This document shows positions 53,224 to 61,717 of a DNA stretch of 64,000 nucleotides, piece by piece; position 1 is the stretch's first letter; every line of letters starts with the position of its first letter. Origin of the DNA: Clostridiales bacterium (GTDB lineage Bacteria; Bacillota; Clostridia; Saccharofermentanales; Saccharofermentanaceae); assembly GCA_017428545.1 (NCBI GenBank), contig JAFRQR010000017.1:116449-180448 (forward strand). Direction: 5' to 3'. The position numbers and the translations under genes were made by a program. A model generated the notes under the pieces. It was not told the DNA's origin and made no database searches. It saw only the letters and a program-made list of their open reading frames with translations.

Positions 53224-55367
53224 GTACGACAATAAGCCCTGAGGGCATGATCTTAGGCGGCAGATACCGCGTCATCAAACTGATCGGCAGCGGCGGTATG
53301 GCAGATGTATATCTGGCGACCGACCTTTCTTCCGGCATGAATGTGGCCATTAAGATCTTAAAACAGGAGTTTGCTTCAAACCCTGAGTTCATCAAGCGTT
53401 TTGATACCGAGGCAAAAGCGGCTTCGTCGCTTTCGCATGCCAATATCGTGCATGTATTCGGTGTCGGCCAGGAAGGCAATATCCGTTATATGGTCCAGGA
53501 GTATGTCGAAGGCATCACCGTTAACGACATGATCCTGCAAAATGGTCATCTCGACTGGAAAGTCGCCGTTCCGATCCTTATTCAGGTCGGTATGGCCCTT
53601 GATACCGCTCACCAGAACGGCATCGTACATAGAGACGTTAAGCCGCACAATATTCTCATTACCAGAGACCGTATCGCGAAGGTGACGGACTTCGGTATTG
53701 CGCATGCATCTACAAATCATACGATCACACTTACATCCGGCGGCGCGCTTGGCTCTGTTCATTATTTTTCTCCTGAGCAGGCCAGAGGCGGTATCGTCAG
53801 CCCGAGTTCCGATATTTATTCCCTGGGCGTTACGCTTTTCGAGATGGTCACGGGACGAGTTCCTTTCGATGGGGAAAATTCCGTGGCGATCGCCGTCAAG
53901 CACCTTCAGGAGCCGGTTCCGTATGCTTCGAATTTCGTTCCGGGAATTCCGCAGGGTCTTGATGCGATCATTCAAAAAGCCATGCAGAAGGATCCGAAAC
54001 TCCGTTATAAGTCGATCCGTGATATGGTCACGGAGCTCGATGCCCTGATGGTCGATCCGAACGGTTCCTTCGGTATCGTAGATACGACTGTTGATACGCC
54101 AAAAGAACCTGTCGACACGGCAGGTGTGACCCCGGCGATCCGTCAGGAACCGAATTACGGAAAACTCAAGGATATCGAGCGTTCCATCAAGACGAGAAGA
54201 AGATCCAGATGGAAAGATAATGTGATCGTCGGTGTGATCATTGTCCTGATCATCGGTATTCTGATCGGTCTTACATATCTTGTTACCGATACGCTGAAAA
54301 AGTCTGTTAAGCAGGAAACACAGAGTGTATTTGTCGTTCAGGATTATGTCGGAAAGACGATCGTCGAAGTTCAGGCCGGATTTAAAGAGCACAACTTTAC
54401 GACATATCAGATCGAATACGAGACCCGTACTGACTATGCGGATGGTGTTGTTGTCAAGCAGAGCATCGCGCCCGGCATGGAAATGAAAAATAACAGTTCG
54501 GTCAACGTTTTGGTCCTTACCGTAAGTAAAGCTCCGGGAGCCGTGAATCTTCCTGACTATTCCGGAATGAAGTATGAAGATGCTTTTGATACGCTGAAGA
54601 AGAACGGATATGATGTCATGGTCCGTCCGGAGATCAATGATGATGTCGAACCGGGTCTCGTTATACGTACAGAACCAGCGGCCGGAACTCCCGTTAAGCC
54701 GGGTGCCGAAGTTCTGATCGTTTTCAGCCGTAAGTCTACGGAGAGCGAGGTCCCTTATATCTTAAAACAGGATCTCGAGACCGCGAAGAAGATGATCGAT
54801 GAGGCGGATCTTGTACTGGGTACTATCGAGATCAGTCCTGAACTCGCCGCTCAGAATCTTCCGGACAAGGATCTTTACGTCATGCTTTCCGATCCGGCTC
54901 CGGGAACGAAGGTACAAAGAAAGTCTTCGATCAGGATCTATGTAGGAAACGCAGAGGATGTTGCCCGTGGCGGTACGCCGACACCTACTCCGGAAGTGAT
55001 CGGATATAATGTTATCCTGAACTTCCAGGGTTCCGGTTCTGTTACCGGTGCAGCAGTCTATCCGGAGAACTCTGCGGTAACGATCTCCGCAGTTCCGAGT
55101 ATCGGATATCAGTTTGTCGCATGGGTCGATGCATCCAATGTTCCAATCAGTTATAACGCTACATATACATTTGCGATGCCTGCAATGGATGTTACTTTGA
55201 CGGCAGTGTTTGAACCGGTTCCGACACCGTCGCCGATCCCGACAGCGACACCTGTCCCGACTCCGACTCCGGTTCCGCCGCCGCCGACACCGACGCCTAC
55301 GCCGGTTCCGCCTCCGCCGGATGACCCGAACAATCCTCCGCCGAATCCGGATAACCAGAACGGCTGA
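53220..55367 (+). CDS. prkC: PASTA-domain Ser/Thr protein kinase with extra InlB-type repeat
   Basis: The cytoplasmic kinase domain (about 12-275) has GSGGMADVYL, Lys45 (VAIKIL), HRDVKPHN with Asp139, and DFGIA. A membrane helix follows at about 335-357, then three PASTA domains (about 370-440, 440-505, 507-580), which in relatives bind muropeptides or lipid II. Past these is a domain typical of divergent InlB B-repeats (about 592-665; FQGSGSVTGAAV, then YQFVAW and AMDVTLTAVFEP), and a tail of about 50 residues made mainly of Pro and Thr. The last two parts are absent from the usual kinase. It overlaps prpC by ATGA. Confidence 0.95.
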   Translation: MSTTISPEGMILGGRYRVIKLIGSGGMADVYLATDLSSGMNVAIKILKQEFASNPEFIKRFDTEAKAASSLSHANIVHVFGVGQEGNIRYMVQEYVEGITVNDMILQNGHLDWKVAVPILIQVGMALDTAHQNGIVHRDVKPHNILITRDRIAKVTDFGIAHASTNHTITLTSGGALGSVHYFSPEQARGGIVSPSSDIYSLGVTLFEMVTGRVPFDGENSVAIAVKHLQEPVPYASNFVPGIPQGLDAIIQKAMQKDPKLRYKSIRDMVTELDALMVDPNGSFGIVDTTVDTPKEPVDTAGVTPAIRQEPNYGKLKDIERSIKTRRRSRWKDNVIVGVIIVLIIGILIGLTYLVTDTLKKSVKQETQSVFVVQDYVGKTIVEVQAGFKEHNFTTYQIEYETRTDYADGVVVKQSIAPGMEMKNNSSVNVLVLTVSKAPGAVNLPDYSGMKYEDAFDTLKKNGYDVMVRPEINDDVEPGLVIRTEPAAGTPVKPGAEVLIVFSRKSTESEVPYILKQDLETAKKMIDEADLVLGTIEISPELAAQNLPDKDLYVMLSDPAPGTKVQRKSSIRIYVGNAEDVARGGTPTPTPEVIGYNVILNFQGSGSVTGAAVYPENSAVTISAVPSIGYQFVAWVDASNVPISYNATYTFAMPAMDVTLTAVFEPVPTPSPIPTATPVPTPTPVPPPPTPTPTPVPPPPDDPNNPPPNPDNQNG

Positions 55368-55412
55368 CGGTAAGTGTAAACACGACGAATCTATAGAAAC
55401 GAGGCAGGGAGT

Positions 55413-56330
55413 ATTACGTCAGATTCTACTGAGCAAAAAAAGCCGGGACGCATCACCAAAGGTGTTGGTGGTGAATACACGATCCTTCTGGAAGATGGAG
55501 GCTGTGTTCTTGCAAAGCCGCGAGGGATCTTTCGTAAAAGCAGGATCACTCCTACCGTCGGTGACTTTTGTGAGATCGAACCTTCGGGAGATCCGGATAT
55601 TCCTTATACCATCGTTTCCATTAAAGAGCGCAAAAATGCCCTGATCCGTCCAAGCGTTTCTAATATCGATGTTCTGATCATCGCCGTATCCACGTGTGAA
55701 CCGCAGCCGGACTTAAAGCTTCTCGACAAGCTTTTGATCCTATGTGCCAAACTCGATATTCGTCCCATCGTATGGCTTACTAAAACAGATCTTTCCAGGG
55801 AAAAGGCAGATGCGCTTAAAAGCGAGTACCAAAAGGCCGGATTCCGTGTCGTGGAAACGTCAGTGGAGACGATGCTTCCGAAAGATCAGATCCATGAGAT
55901 ATTCCAGGGGCATACCGTCGGTATCGCAGGACAATCCGGTGTCGGTAAATCCACCTTGTGTCATCGGCTGACCGGAATGGATCATATCGAAGTCGGAGAT
56001 ATCAGCGAAAGATTGAGAAGAGGGAAGCACACGACTCGCCATGTAGAGCTTTTCCCGTTTGAGGGCGGTTTCCTGATCGATACCCCCGGTTTTTCCTCTT
56101 TGGAAGTCGACCGGATCGGTATCGAAGAAGAGGATCTGATCGGCGGATACCCCGAACTTGTGGCGATATCGGGGAAGTGCCGCTTCCTGGACTGCCGGCA
56201 TAACGGAGAATTGGGATGCGCCGTGGAAGAAAGCGGAATTTCAGAAGGAAGACTTGCGCGCTATCGTGAGTTTTTGGATATAATAATAGAGAACTCGAAG
56301 AAATACGGGAAAAAGAAGGAAGGTCTGTAA
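55413..56330 (+). CDS. rsgA: Ribosome small-subunit GTPase RsgA with probable ATT start
   Basis: RsgA matures and checks the 30S subunit. An OB-fold (GRITKGVGGEYTILLEDGG; RITPTVGDFCEIE) precedes a circularly permuted GTPase: TKTDL (G4) comes before GQSGVGKST (G1) and DTPGFSSLE (G3). A zinc-type Cys cluster ends it (CRFLDCRHNGELGC). From the stop at 55377 the frame has no ATG, GTG or TTG until 55734, which would delete the whole OB-fold. ATT at 55413, eight bases after GAGG and with AGGGAG next to it, gives 305 residues. ACG at 55416 is an alternative. It is 45 bases after prkC. Confidence 0.85.
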   Translation: MTSDSTEQKKPGRITKGVGGEYTILLEDGGCVLAKPRGIFRKSRITPTVGDFCEIEPSGDPDIPYTIVSIKERKNALIRPSVSNIDVLIIAVSTCEPQPDLKLLDKLLILCAKLDIRPIVWLTKTDLSREKADALKSEYQKAGFRVVETSVETMLPKDQIHEIFQGHTVGIAGQSGVGKSTLCHRLTGMDHIEVGDISERLRRGKHTTRHVELFPFEGGFLIDTPGFSSLEVDRIGIEEEDLIGGYPELVAISGKCRFLDCRHNGELGCAVEESGISEGRLARYREFLDIIIENSKKYGKKKEGL

Positions 56331-56331
56331 A

Positions 56332-56991
56332 ATGAATGACGTGGTGATCGCACCATCCATACTGGCTGCTGACTGTGGCCGTCTCAATGAAGAGATCAAA
56401 GAAGTGGAGAAAGCGACGTCCTATCTGCATATCGATGTCATGGACGGACACTATGTGCCGAATCTTACCTTCGGTGTCCCTGTTGTCGAGTCGATCAGAA
56501 AAAATACGAATATGGTCTTTGACGTCCATTTGATGGTAACCAACCCGATGGATTTCTTTAAACCATTTGCCGATGCCGGTGCCGACATGCTCACATTCCA
56601 TGTGGAGACGGCAGAAGATCCGGATCAGGCGATCGCTGCGATCCGCGCACTCGGTAAAAGAGCAGGTATTTCGATTCATCCCGATACGCCGATCGAAAAG
56701 GTCTTCCCGTACGTAACCAAGTGCGATCTCGTCCTTGTTATGTCTGTCCGCCCGGGATTTGGCGGCCAGCATTTTATGAAAGAATCTCTGGAGAGGATCG
56801 CCGCAGTACGTAAAATCATCGATGAAAATAACGCAGATACGATCATTTCCGTAGACGGCGGCATCAATGATGAGACGGCACCGCTTGTTGTTAAGGCAGG
56901 CGCAAGCTATCTGGTTGCAGGGTCCAGAGTATTTTCGAATTCCGATCATTCTTCCGCGGTAAAGGAACTTCTCTCATGTGCTTTGTCGTAA
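56332..56991 (+). CDS. rpe: Ribulose-phosphate 3-epimerase
   Basis: It interconverts ribulose-5-P and xylulose-5-P in the pentose phosphate pathway. It is a TIM barrel with IAPSILAADCGRLNEEI, HIDVMDGHYVPNLTFG (metal His and Asp), DVHLMVTNP, SVRPGFGGQHFM and VDGGINDETAP. 219 residues. It starts one base after the rsgA stop. Xylulose-5-P links it to xylose use by the GH120 enzyme. Confidence 0.96.
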   Translation: MNDVVIAPSILAADCGRLNEEIKEVEKATSYLHIDVMDGHYVPNLTFGVPVVESIRKNTNMVFDVHLMVTNPMDFFKPFADAGADMLTFHVETAEDPDQAIAAIRALGKRAGISIHPDTPIEKVFPYVTKCDLVLVMSVRPGFGGQHFMKESLERIAAVRKIIDENNADTIISVDGGINDETAPLVVKAGASYLVAGSRVFSNSDHSSAVKELLSCALS

Positions 56992-57629
56992 TCGCGGGAG
57001 GTCCGAATAAGAATCTTCGCCCGCTTCTTCCGATTCTTCATGATGCGGAAGAGATCATCTGTGCCGACAGCGGGGCAGACGCACTTCTTCCTTTTGATAT
57101 CGTTCCGGGAACCGTGTGGGGAGATATGGATTCCATCTCGCCCGATACCGTTGCCTGGCTGAAAGAAAAAAACGTCTCGCATAAGCTGTTTCCCGTAGAA
57201 AAGGATATGACGGATTCGGAGCTTTGCCTGACATCTGTCCCCAAGGATAAAAAGCTTCTCTTTGTAACATCTCTTATGGGAAGACCGGATCATGTGATGT
57301 CCAATCTCCTTCTTACGATGCGCCTGAAAGAAGAAGGATATGACATCACCGCAACAGACGGGGAGACCTGGGTCTTTCCGATCGTCGGCGCTTTTCGCTT
57401 TTTGATCCCGGATGAACTTGTAAAAGATAAGATCACCTGCTCTTTGATCCCGCTGGGAAATGGATCGGAAGGAGTATCCACCATCGGCATGAAGTATAAA
57501 CTTACTGACCGCAGTATCATCCCGGGCAGTTCTCTTACCGTAAGTAATGAATTCGATATGACAGAAAAAGAGCACGGTTTCGAACAAAAATCCGGAACCA
57601 TGCTCGTTATCGTTACGCCTAAGGTGTAA
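56976..57629 (+). CDS. thiN: Thiamine pyrophosphokinase
   Basis: It transfers pyrophosphate from ATP to thiamine. ADSGADALLPFDIVPGTVWGDMDS is the signature; KDMTDSELCL and GRPDHVMSNLLL follow. 217 residues. ATG at 56976 overlaps rpe by 16 bases and has AAGGA eight bases upstream. It is the last gene of the array, and no terminator is seen in the 15-base gap to the convergent aminotransferase. Confidence 0.92.
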   Translation: MCFVVIAGGPNKNLRPLLPILHDAEEIICADSGADALLPFDIVPGTVWGDMDSISPDTVAWLKEKNVSHKLFPVEKDMTDSELCLTSVPKDKKLLFVTSLMGRPDHVMSNLLLTMRLKEEGYDITATDGETWVFPIVGAFRFLIPDELVKDKITCSLIPLGNGSEGVSTIGMKYKLTDRSIIPGSSLTVSNEFDMTEKEHGFEQKSGTMLVIVTPKV

Positions 57630-57644
57630 TTCTTTAATTCTTCA

Positions 57645-58820
57645 TCAGGCTTTCAGGCCGAGTTCTTTTGCGATCGCTTCAAAAGCATCTTTCGAACCTA
57701 AGATCGTCTTCTCGGAAACGCAGAATGCAAGTCTTGCATAACCTTCACGCTTAAATGCAGAACCCGGAACGACCAGGACGTTGTACTTGGCGCAGACTTC
57801 ACAGAACTTATTGTCTTCGATCGGGGTCTTCATGAAAAGATACAGAGCGCCCTGAGGTTTGGTGCAGGTGAATCCTGCTTCGGTGATGATGTTATAAAGA
57901 AGATTTCTTCTTCTTTCGTAGTTCGGAACATCAACTTTGGCATTTAAGGCCTTGGCAACGACACGCTGCATAAGTGCAGGTGCATTAACGGCGCCGAGGA
58001 TACGGTTGCAAAGTACAAGTGCAGCAGTCAAGAGCGCAAAGTCTTCGTGCTTCGGGCTGACACAGGTGTAACCGATACGCTCGCCCGGAAGAGAAAGGGA
58101 TTTACTCCAGGAGAAGCATACGATCAGGTTGTCGAAAGAAGCGAGGGAAGAAGGGACCGTCATTCCGTCATAAGCCAGATCGATATACGGCTCGTCGGAG
58201 ATGACATGGATCACATGATCCTGCTTTTTGAGAAGAGCATTGAGCTCATCGAGCACTTCCTTCGGATAGATCGCACCGCTCGGATTGTTCGGAGAGTTGA
58301 CGATGATCGCCTTTGTTTTCGGCGTGATCGCTTTTTCGATCTCGGACATGACCGGAAGGAATGTATCCGGATCGGTATTTACGATGACCGGGACACCCTT
58401 GACGTTACTGATATAGTTCAGGTACTCAAGGAAGAACGGAGCAAGAAGGATGATCTCGTCGCCCGGCTCCATGATGGCGCGAAGGATATTATTCATACCG
58501 GAAGCGGCACCACATGTCATGCAGATCGAGTCGATCCCGATAGAAAGGCCGCTCTCTTTGGAAAGTTTATCGGCGATCGCCTGTCTGGTCTCCGGGTATC
58601 CGGCATTGGCCATGTAGCCGTGCATGCCCGGAATATCGGCATTAGCAAGCTCGATCAGGGCATCTTTTACTTCCTTCGGAGGTTCGAGGTCAGGGTTTCC
58701 GATGGAAAAGTCGAATACTTTATCGTCTCCATAGATCTTTTTGAGGCGTGAGCCTTCATCGAACATCTTGCGGATCAGGGAACCGCCGGAGATCTTATTC
58801 TCTATTTCTTTTGCAATCAT
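57645..58820 (-). CDS. PLP-dependent class I/II aminotransferase
   Basis: It is a fold-type I aminotransferase, probably of the aspartate/alanine/aromatic group. SIGNPDLEPPKEV near the start, NSPNNPSGAIYPKEVLDEL, DEPYIDLAYDG and the PLP Lys in CFSWSKSLSLPGERIGY are clear. The frame has a GTG at 58829, but the ATG at 58820 is better spaced from AAAGGA (10 bases), giving 391 residues. TATAAT on the minus strand at 58865-58860 may be its -10. Substrate unknown. Confidence 0.9.
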   Translation of the reverse strand: MIAKEIENKISGGSLIRKMFDEGSRLKKIYGDDKVFDFSIGNPDLEPPKEVKDALIELANADIPGMHGYMANAGYPETRQAIADKLSKESGLSIGIDSICMTCGAASGMNNILRAIMEPGDEIILLAPFFLEYLNYISNVKGVPVIVNTDPDTFLPVMSEIEKAITPKTKAIIVNSPNNPSGAIYPKEVLDELNALLKKQDHVIHVISDEPYIDLAYDGMTVPSSLASFDNLIVCFSWSKSLSLPGERIGYTCVSPKHEDFALLTAALVLCNRILGAVNAPALMQRVVAKALNAKVDVPNYERRRNLLYNIITEAGFTCTKPQGALYLFMKTPIEDNKFCEVCAKYNVLVVPGSAFKREGYARLAFCVSEKTILGSKDAFEAIAKELGLKA

Positions 58821-58917
58821 GTCGTCCACTTCCTTTAAAAATCGGATTTAATATATGCGATTATAGCATATAATATGAAGAAGAGATCTTCAGTTTGTAA
58901 GATTATTGTTTTTGTGC

Positions 58918-58946
58918 TTGACAAGTGCTTTTCGAATAGTTATTAT
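58918..58946 (+). promoter_or_regulatory. Promoter of infC-rpmI-rplT
   Basis: Consensus -35 TTGACA (58918-58923), a 17-base spacer and -10 TATTAT (58941-58946). Confidence 0.85.
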
Positions 58947-58949
58947 GTT

Positions 58950-59093
58950 GAAGTTACAGCAAGTAGGAGTTTCCGCTTCTCACCTCAAGTTCCGATGAAG
59001 AGGTTCACTAATGTGGCTTATTGAATGGTAAGTTTTGACGGAGTGAAGCGGGAGAGTTTCGCTCCGTTTTTGTATTTAAGGAGGTGGGTTCTT
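58950..59093 (+). ncRNA. L20-type leader of the infC operon
   Basis: The untranslated leader contains a GGAGTTTCCGCTTCTCACC segment and GGTTCACTAATGTGGC, which I recognise as close to the ribosomal L20 leader of Firmicutes, followed by a terminator hairpin and the infC ribosome binding site. CCGCTTC near 58973-58979 is complementary to GAAGCGG at 59045-59051, inside the terminator 5' arm. This offers a mutually exclusive pairing, as expected for L20-controlled attenuation. Confidence 0.7.
59038..59071 (+). terminator. Attenuator terminator in the infC leader
   Basis: ACGGAGTGAAGC and GTTTCGCTCCGT pair over 12 positions with two G-U pairs, loop GGGAGA and five T. It precedes the infC Shine-Dalgarno sequence by eight bases. 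Confidence 0.88.
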
Positions 59094-59615
59094 ATCGCCA
59101 GACAGAATAATGGGCAGCCGATCAACGAAGAGATTCGTTTTGAGAAGGTGCGACTGATTGATGCAGATGGTACGATGGTCGGTATCGTTCCGATCGAGCA
59201 GGCCAGAAAGGCCGCAGATCTTGCAGGACTCGATCTTGTACTGATCGCAAATAACCCTGACAACCCGGTCTGCAAGGTAATGGATTACGGAAAGTATCTG
59301 TTCGAGCAGGCTAAGCGTGAGAAGGAAGCCCGTAAGAATCAGAAAGTGATCGAGACAAAGGAAGTCGGCATGAAGCTTACTACCGAGGATCACGACCTGA
59401 ATGTCAAGACGAAGAACGCATGCCGTTTCCTTAAGGATGGAAACCGAGTAAAAGTAATCGTGAAGTTCCGTGGCCGTGAGATGGCTTACCAGAATCAGGG
59501 TTACGCTGTAATGGAAAAGTTTGCGTCGTTGTGCGCAGAGGTCGGCCAGATCGATAAGCCGGCGAAGATCGAGGGCAGGAATATGGTTATGTTCTTGGCT
59601 CCAAAGAAAAACTGA
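59094..59615 (+). CDS. infC: Translation initiation factor IF-3 with ATC start
   Basis: IF3 prevents subunit joining and rejects wrong start codons. NEEIRFEKVRLIDADGTMVGIVP, the DLVLIANNPDNPVCKVMDYGKY linker region and the C-terminal domain (KNACRFLKDGNRVKVIVKFRGREM) are present. An ATG upstream (59025) would place the terminator hairpin and Shine-Dalgarno inside the gene, so it is rejected. AGGAGG at 59079-59084 is nine bases before ATC at 59094, giving 174 residues. E. coli infC starts with AUU and is repressed by IF3 itself; the ATC start here implies the same feedback. Confidence 0.92.
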   Translation: MARQNNGQPINEEIRFEKVRLIDADGTMVGIVPIEQARKAADLAGLDLVLIANNPDNPVCKVMDYGKYLFEQAKREKEARKNQKVIETKEVGMKLTTEDHDLNVKTKNACRFLKDGNRVKVIVKFRGREMAYQNQGYAVMEKFASLCAEVGQIDKPAKIEGRNMVMFLAPKKN

Positions 59616-59640
59616 TTGTGAATAAGGAGGAAATAGAAAC

Positions 59641-59838
59641 ATGCCTAAGCAGAAAACACACAGTTCATCTAAGAAAAGATTTAAGGTAACGGGTACCGGT
59701 AAGGTTCTTTACTCCCAGGCTTTCCGTCGCCACATCTTGAGCAAGAGACCTAGCAAGAGAATGAGACATCTTCGTCATACTGCAGTATGCTCCGCAGCTA
59801 ATGCGAAGGTCATCAAGACAATGGTTCCGTATAAATAA
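59641..59838 (+). CDS. rpmI: Ribosomal protein L35
   Basis: It is a small basic 50S protein: [21 protein letters not shown] and [17 protein letters not shown]. 65 residues. It lies 25 bases after infC with AAGGAGGAA before the ATG. Order infC-rpmI-rplT as in most bacteria. Confidence 0.97.
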   Translation: MPKQKTHSSSKKRFKVTGTGKVLYSQAFRRHILSKRPSKRMRHLRHTAVCSAANAKVIKTMVPYK

Positions 59839-59886
59839 TCGGACCCGGTGATTTGAAAAGTTAGATTTTAAGGGAGGATTAATACC

Positions 59887-60240
59887 ATGTCCAGAGTAAA
59901 AAGAGGTATGCGTACAAGAGCGCGTCATCATAAGATTTTGAAGCAGGCTAAGGGTTACTTCGGCCACAAGAGCAAACTGTTTAAGGTTGCTAACCAGCAG
60001 GTAATGAAGTCCGGTATCTATGCTTATCGTGACAGAAAGGCTAAGAAGAGAGATTTCAGAAAACTGTGGATCCAGCGTATCAATGCTGCTTGCCGTCTCA
60101 ACGGTATGTCCTACAGCCGTTTCATGAACGGTCTTAAGAAGGCAAACATTGCTCTCGACCGTAAGGTTCTGTCTGACATCGCAATCTCTGATCCGAACGG
60201 ATTTGCTGCACTTTGCGAGCAGGCTAAGAACGCTCTTTGA
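59887..60240 (+). CDS. rplT: Ribosomal protein L20
   Basis: It is an early assembly protein of the 50S subunit and, in Firmicutes, represses its own operon through the leader [49 protein letters not shown] and [14 protein letters not shown] ([10 protein letters not shown]) segments. 117 residues. AGGGAGG precedes the ATG. Confidence 0.97.
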   Translation: MSRVKRGMRTRARHHKILKQAKGYFGHKSKLFKVANQQVMKSGIYAYRDRKAKKRDFRKLWIQRINAACRLNGMSYSRFMNGLKKANIALDRKVLSDIAISDPNGFAALCEQAKNAL

Positions 60241-60246
60241 TTTAGC

Positions 60247-61050
60247 GTGGACCGCTATTTCGAGATAAAAAGCAAAGAAAACCCTCGATACCGATCACTT
60301 GCTGCCCTGCACGACCGTAAGGTCGCGCGGACACAGGGAAAGGTCTTTATCGAGGGTTTGCGCTTATGTGAGGATGCGCTCAAAAGCGGACTGGTTCCGG
60401 AAACGGTCATTCTCCGAAGCGGGGAAGAAGACCTGATCGGAAAGTGGAAGAAGAGTTTTCCATGTGTGAACGGTTCGGACATCGTCGTATTGCCACAGTC
60501 TTTGTTTTCCAAGCTGTCTTCCACGATGAATCCGCAGGGAATGGCACTTGTTGTGTCTGCACCGGATCATTCCGTTGATTTTCCGTACGAAGAGGGAAAG
60601 AGCCGGTATATCGTCCTTGAACATCTTCAGGATCCGGGAAACATGGGAACGATCATCCGAATGGCGGATGCTTTTGATTATACGGCAGTGCTTTTCACGG
60701 AGGATTGCGTGGATCCGTATAATGAAAAGGTCCTTCGGGCTTCTATGGGCTCGTGTTTTCACATCCCGCTTATTTCCTTTTCCGACAGCCAGGCGGTCTT
60801 TGATTCTTTGAAAAAGCATAAGATCCCGTCTATCGGTGCTCATCTTAAAGGAAATGACCTTCGCGAGATGTCTTTTCCGAAAAGCAGCGCACTATGGATC
60901 GGAAATGAAGCCAACGGATTATGTGAGTTGACTTCTTCTTGTTGTGATATACTGATTAAGATACCGATGCCTGGTCTTGCCGAGTCTTTAAATGCGGCTT
61001 CGGCAGCGTCGATCCTTGGCTATTTACTGGCGTTTTCGCCGGATAACTGA
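60247..61050 (+). CDS. TrmH/SpoU-family RNA 2'-O-methyltransferase
   Basis: It is a knotted SPOUT methyltransferase acting on rRNA or tRNA. An N-terminal L30e-like substrate-binding domain (about 15-105) is followed by the SPOUT domain with LEHLQDPGNMGTIIRMADAFDY, WIGNEANGL and IPMPGLAESLNAASAASILGY. 267 residues. It starts at GTG six bases after rplT without a clear ribosome binding site, so translation is probably coupled. Target base unknown. Confidence 0.9.
   Translation: MDRYFEIKSKENPRYRSLAALHDRKVARTQGKVFIEGLRLCEDALKSGLVPETVILRSGEEDLIGKWKKSFPCVNGSDIVVLPQSLFSKLSSTMNPQGMALVVSAPDHSVDFPYEEGKSRYIVLEHLQDPGNMGTIIRMADAFDYTAVLFTEDCVDPYNEKVLRASMGSCFHIPLISFSDSQAVFDSLKKHKIPSIGAHLKGNDLREMSFPKSSALWIGNEANGLCELTSSCCDILIKIPMPGLAESLNAASAASILGYLLAFSPDN
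60945..60953 (+). promoter_or_regulatory. Possible extended -10 for the trk genes, inside the methyltransferase gene
   Basis: TGATATACT lies about 120 bases before the first trkA-like gene, with TTGACT at a short 14-base distance. Weak evidence. Confidence 0.25.
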
Positions 61051-61071
61051 TAATTACGGGAGGCTGTTTCC

Positions 61072-61701
61072 ATGCAGATAATGATTCTGGGTGCTTCGCG
61101 CTCAAGTATCTTCCTGATGAAGCGTCTGATCGAAAAAGGCCATACATGTGTACTTGTCGATCCAAAAGCGCAGGAAATCGATCAGCAGTTTAGTTTAGGC
61201 GTATTAACTATCAACGGGATCATTATTGATATAGATATCCTTAAAGAGGCCGATATCGGGTCTATGGATATCGTATGTGCGATGAGTGACAGTGAGAATC
61301 AGAATCTCATGGCTTCCGAAATAGCCAGAGATGTTTTCGGAGTAAAAAGCGTCATCACGAGAGTGTTTGCTTCGCAGGATTATCACCTTTTTGATGATGC
61401 CGGCTTCCTTTCGATTTCTTCAACGGTTCTGACAGCGGATGCTTTTATGCGTGCCATCGACGGAAGAATTAAGAAGGAAGACTATACCGGACAGTGCGTT
61501 TCGAACATTTTCGGAAACAGTGTCGCGTTTACTATTCTTGATATTGAAGATAATTTTGTCGGTGCGAAGATCCGCGATGTCGAGGATACGGAAGGAAGAC
61601 ATATCTTCGGTATCGTAAGGCATGATGCTTTTATGACGTCGCTTCCGGGCATGAAACTGGAGAAGGGAGATAAGCTGATCCTGGCTGAACAAAAGGTCTG
61701 A
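61072..61701 (+). CDS. TrkA-like potassium channel subunit with altered nucleotide-binding loop
   Basis: It has the RCK layout: an RCK_N Rossmann domain (about 1-125) and an RCK_C domain (about 135-209; DNFVGAKIRDVEDTEGRHIFGIV, GMKLEKGDKLILAEQ). The first glycine loop, usually GxGxxG, reads GASRSS, and the following acidic residue is present in VLVDPK. Loss of two glycines may weaken NAD or ATP binding. It is followed by a second TrkA-like gene with a normal loop and by trkH, so it is probably one of two unequal gating subunits. GGGAGG precedes the ATG. Confidence 0.82.
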   Translation: MQIMILGASRSSIFLMKRLIEKGHTCVLVDPKAQEIDQQFSLGVLTINGIIIDIDILKEADIGSMDIVCAMSDSENQNLMASEIARDVFGVKSVITRVFASQDYHLFDDAGFLSISSTVLTADAFMRAIDGRIKKEDYTGQCVSNIFGNSVAFTILDIEDNFVGAKIRDVEDTEGRHIFGIVRHDAFMTSLPGMKLEKGDKLILAEQKV

Positions 61702-61717
61702 TCAGTAAGTTGTTCGT

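Noticed and set aside
55151..55333. Gly/Val-repeat minus-strand frame of 60 residues
   Set aside because: Complement of the Pro-Thr tail of PrkC; a composition artefact.
55734..56330. rsgA called from the TTG at 55734
   Set aside because: This would remove the conserved OB-fold, which is encoded in the same uninterrupted frame immediately upstream.
59025..59093. infC called from the ATG at 59025
   Set aside because: The extension translates the terminator hairpin and the Shine-Dalgarno sequence, and is not IF3-like.
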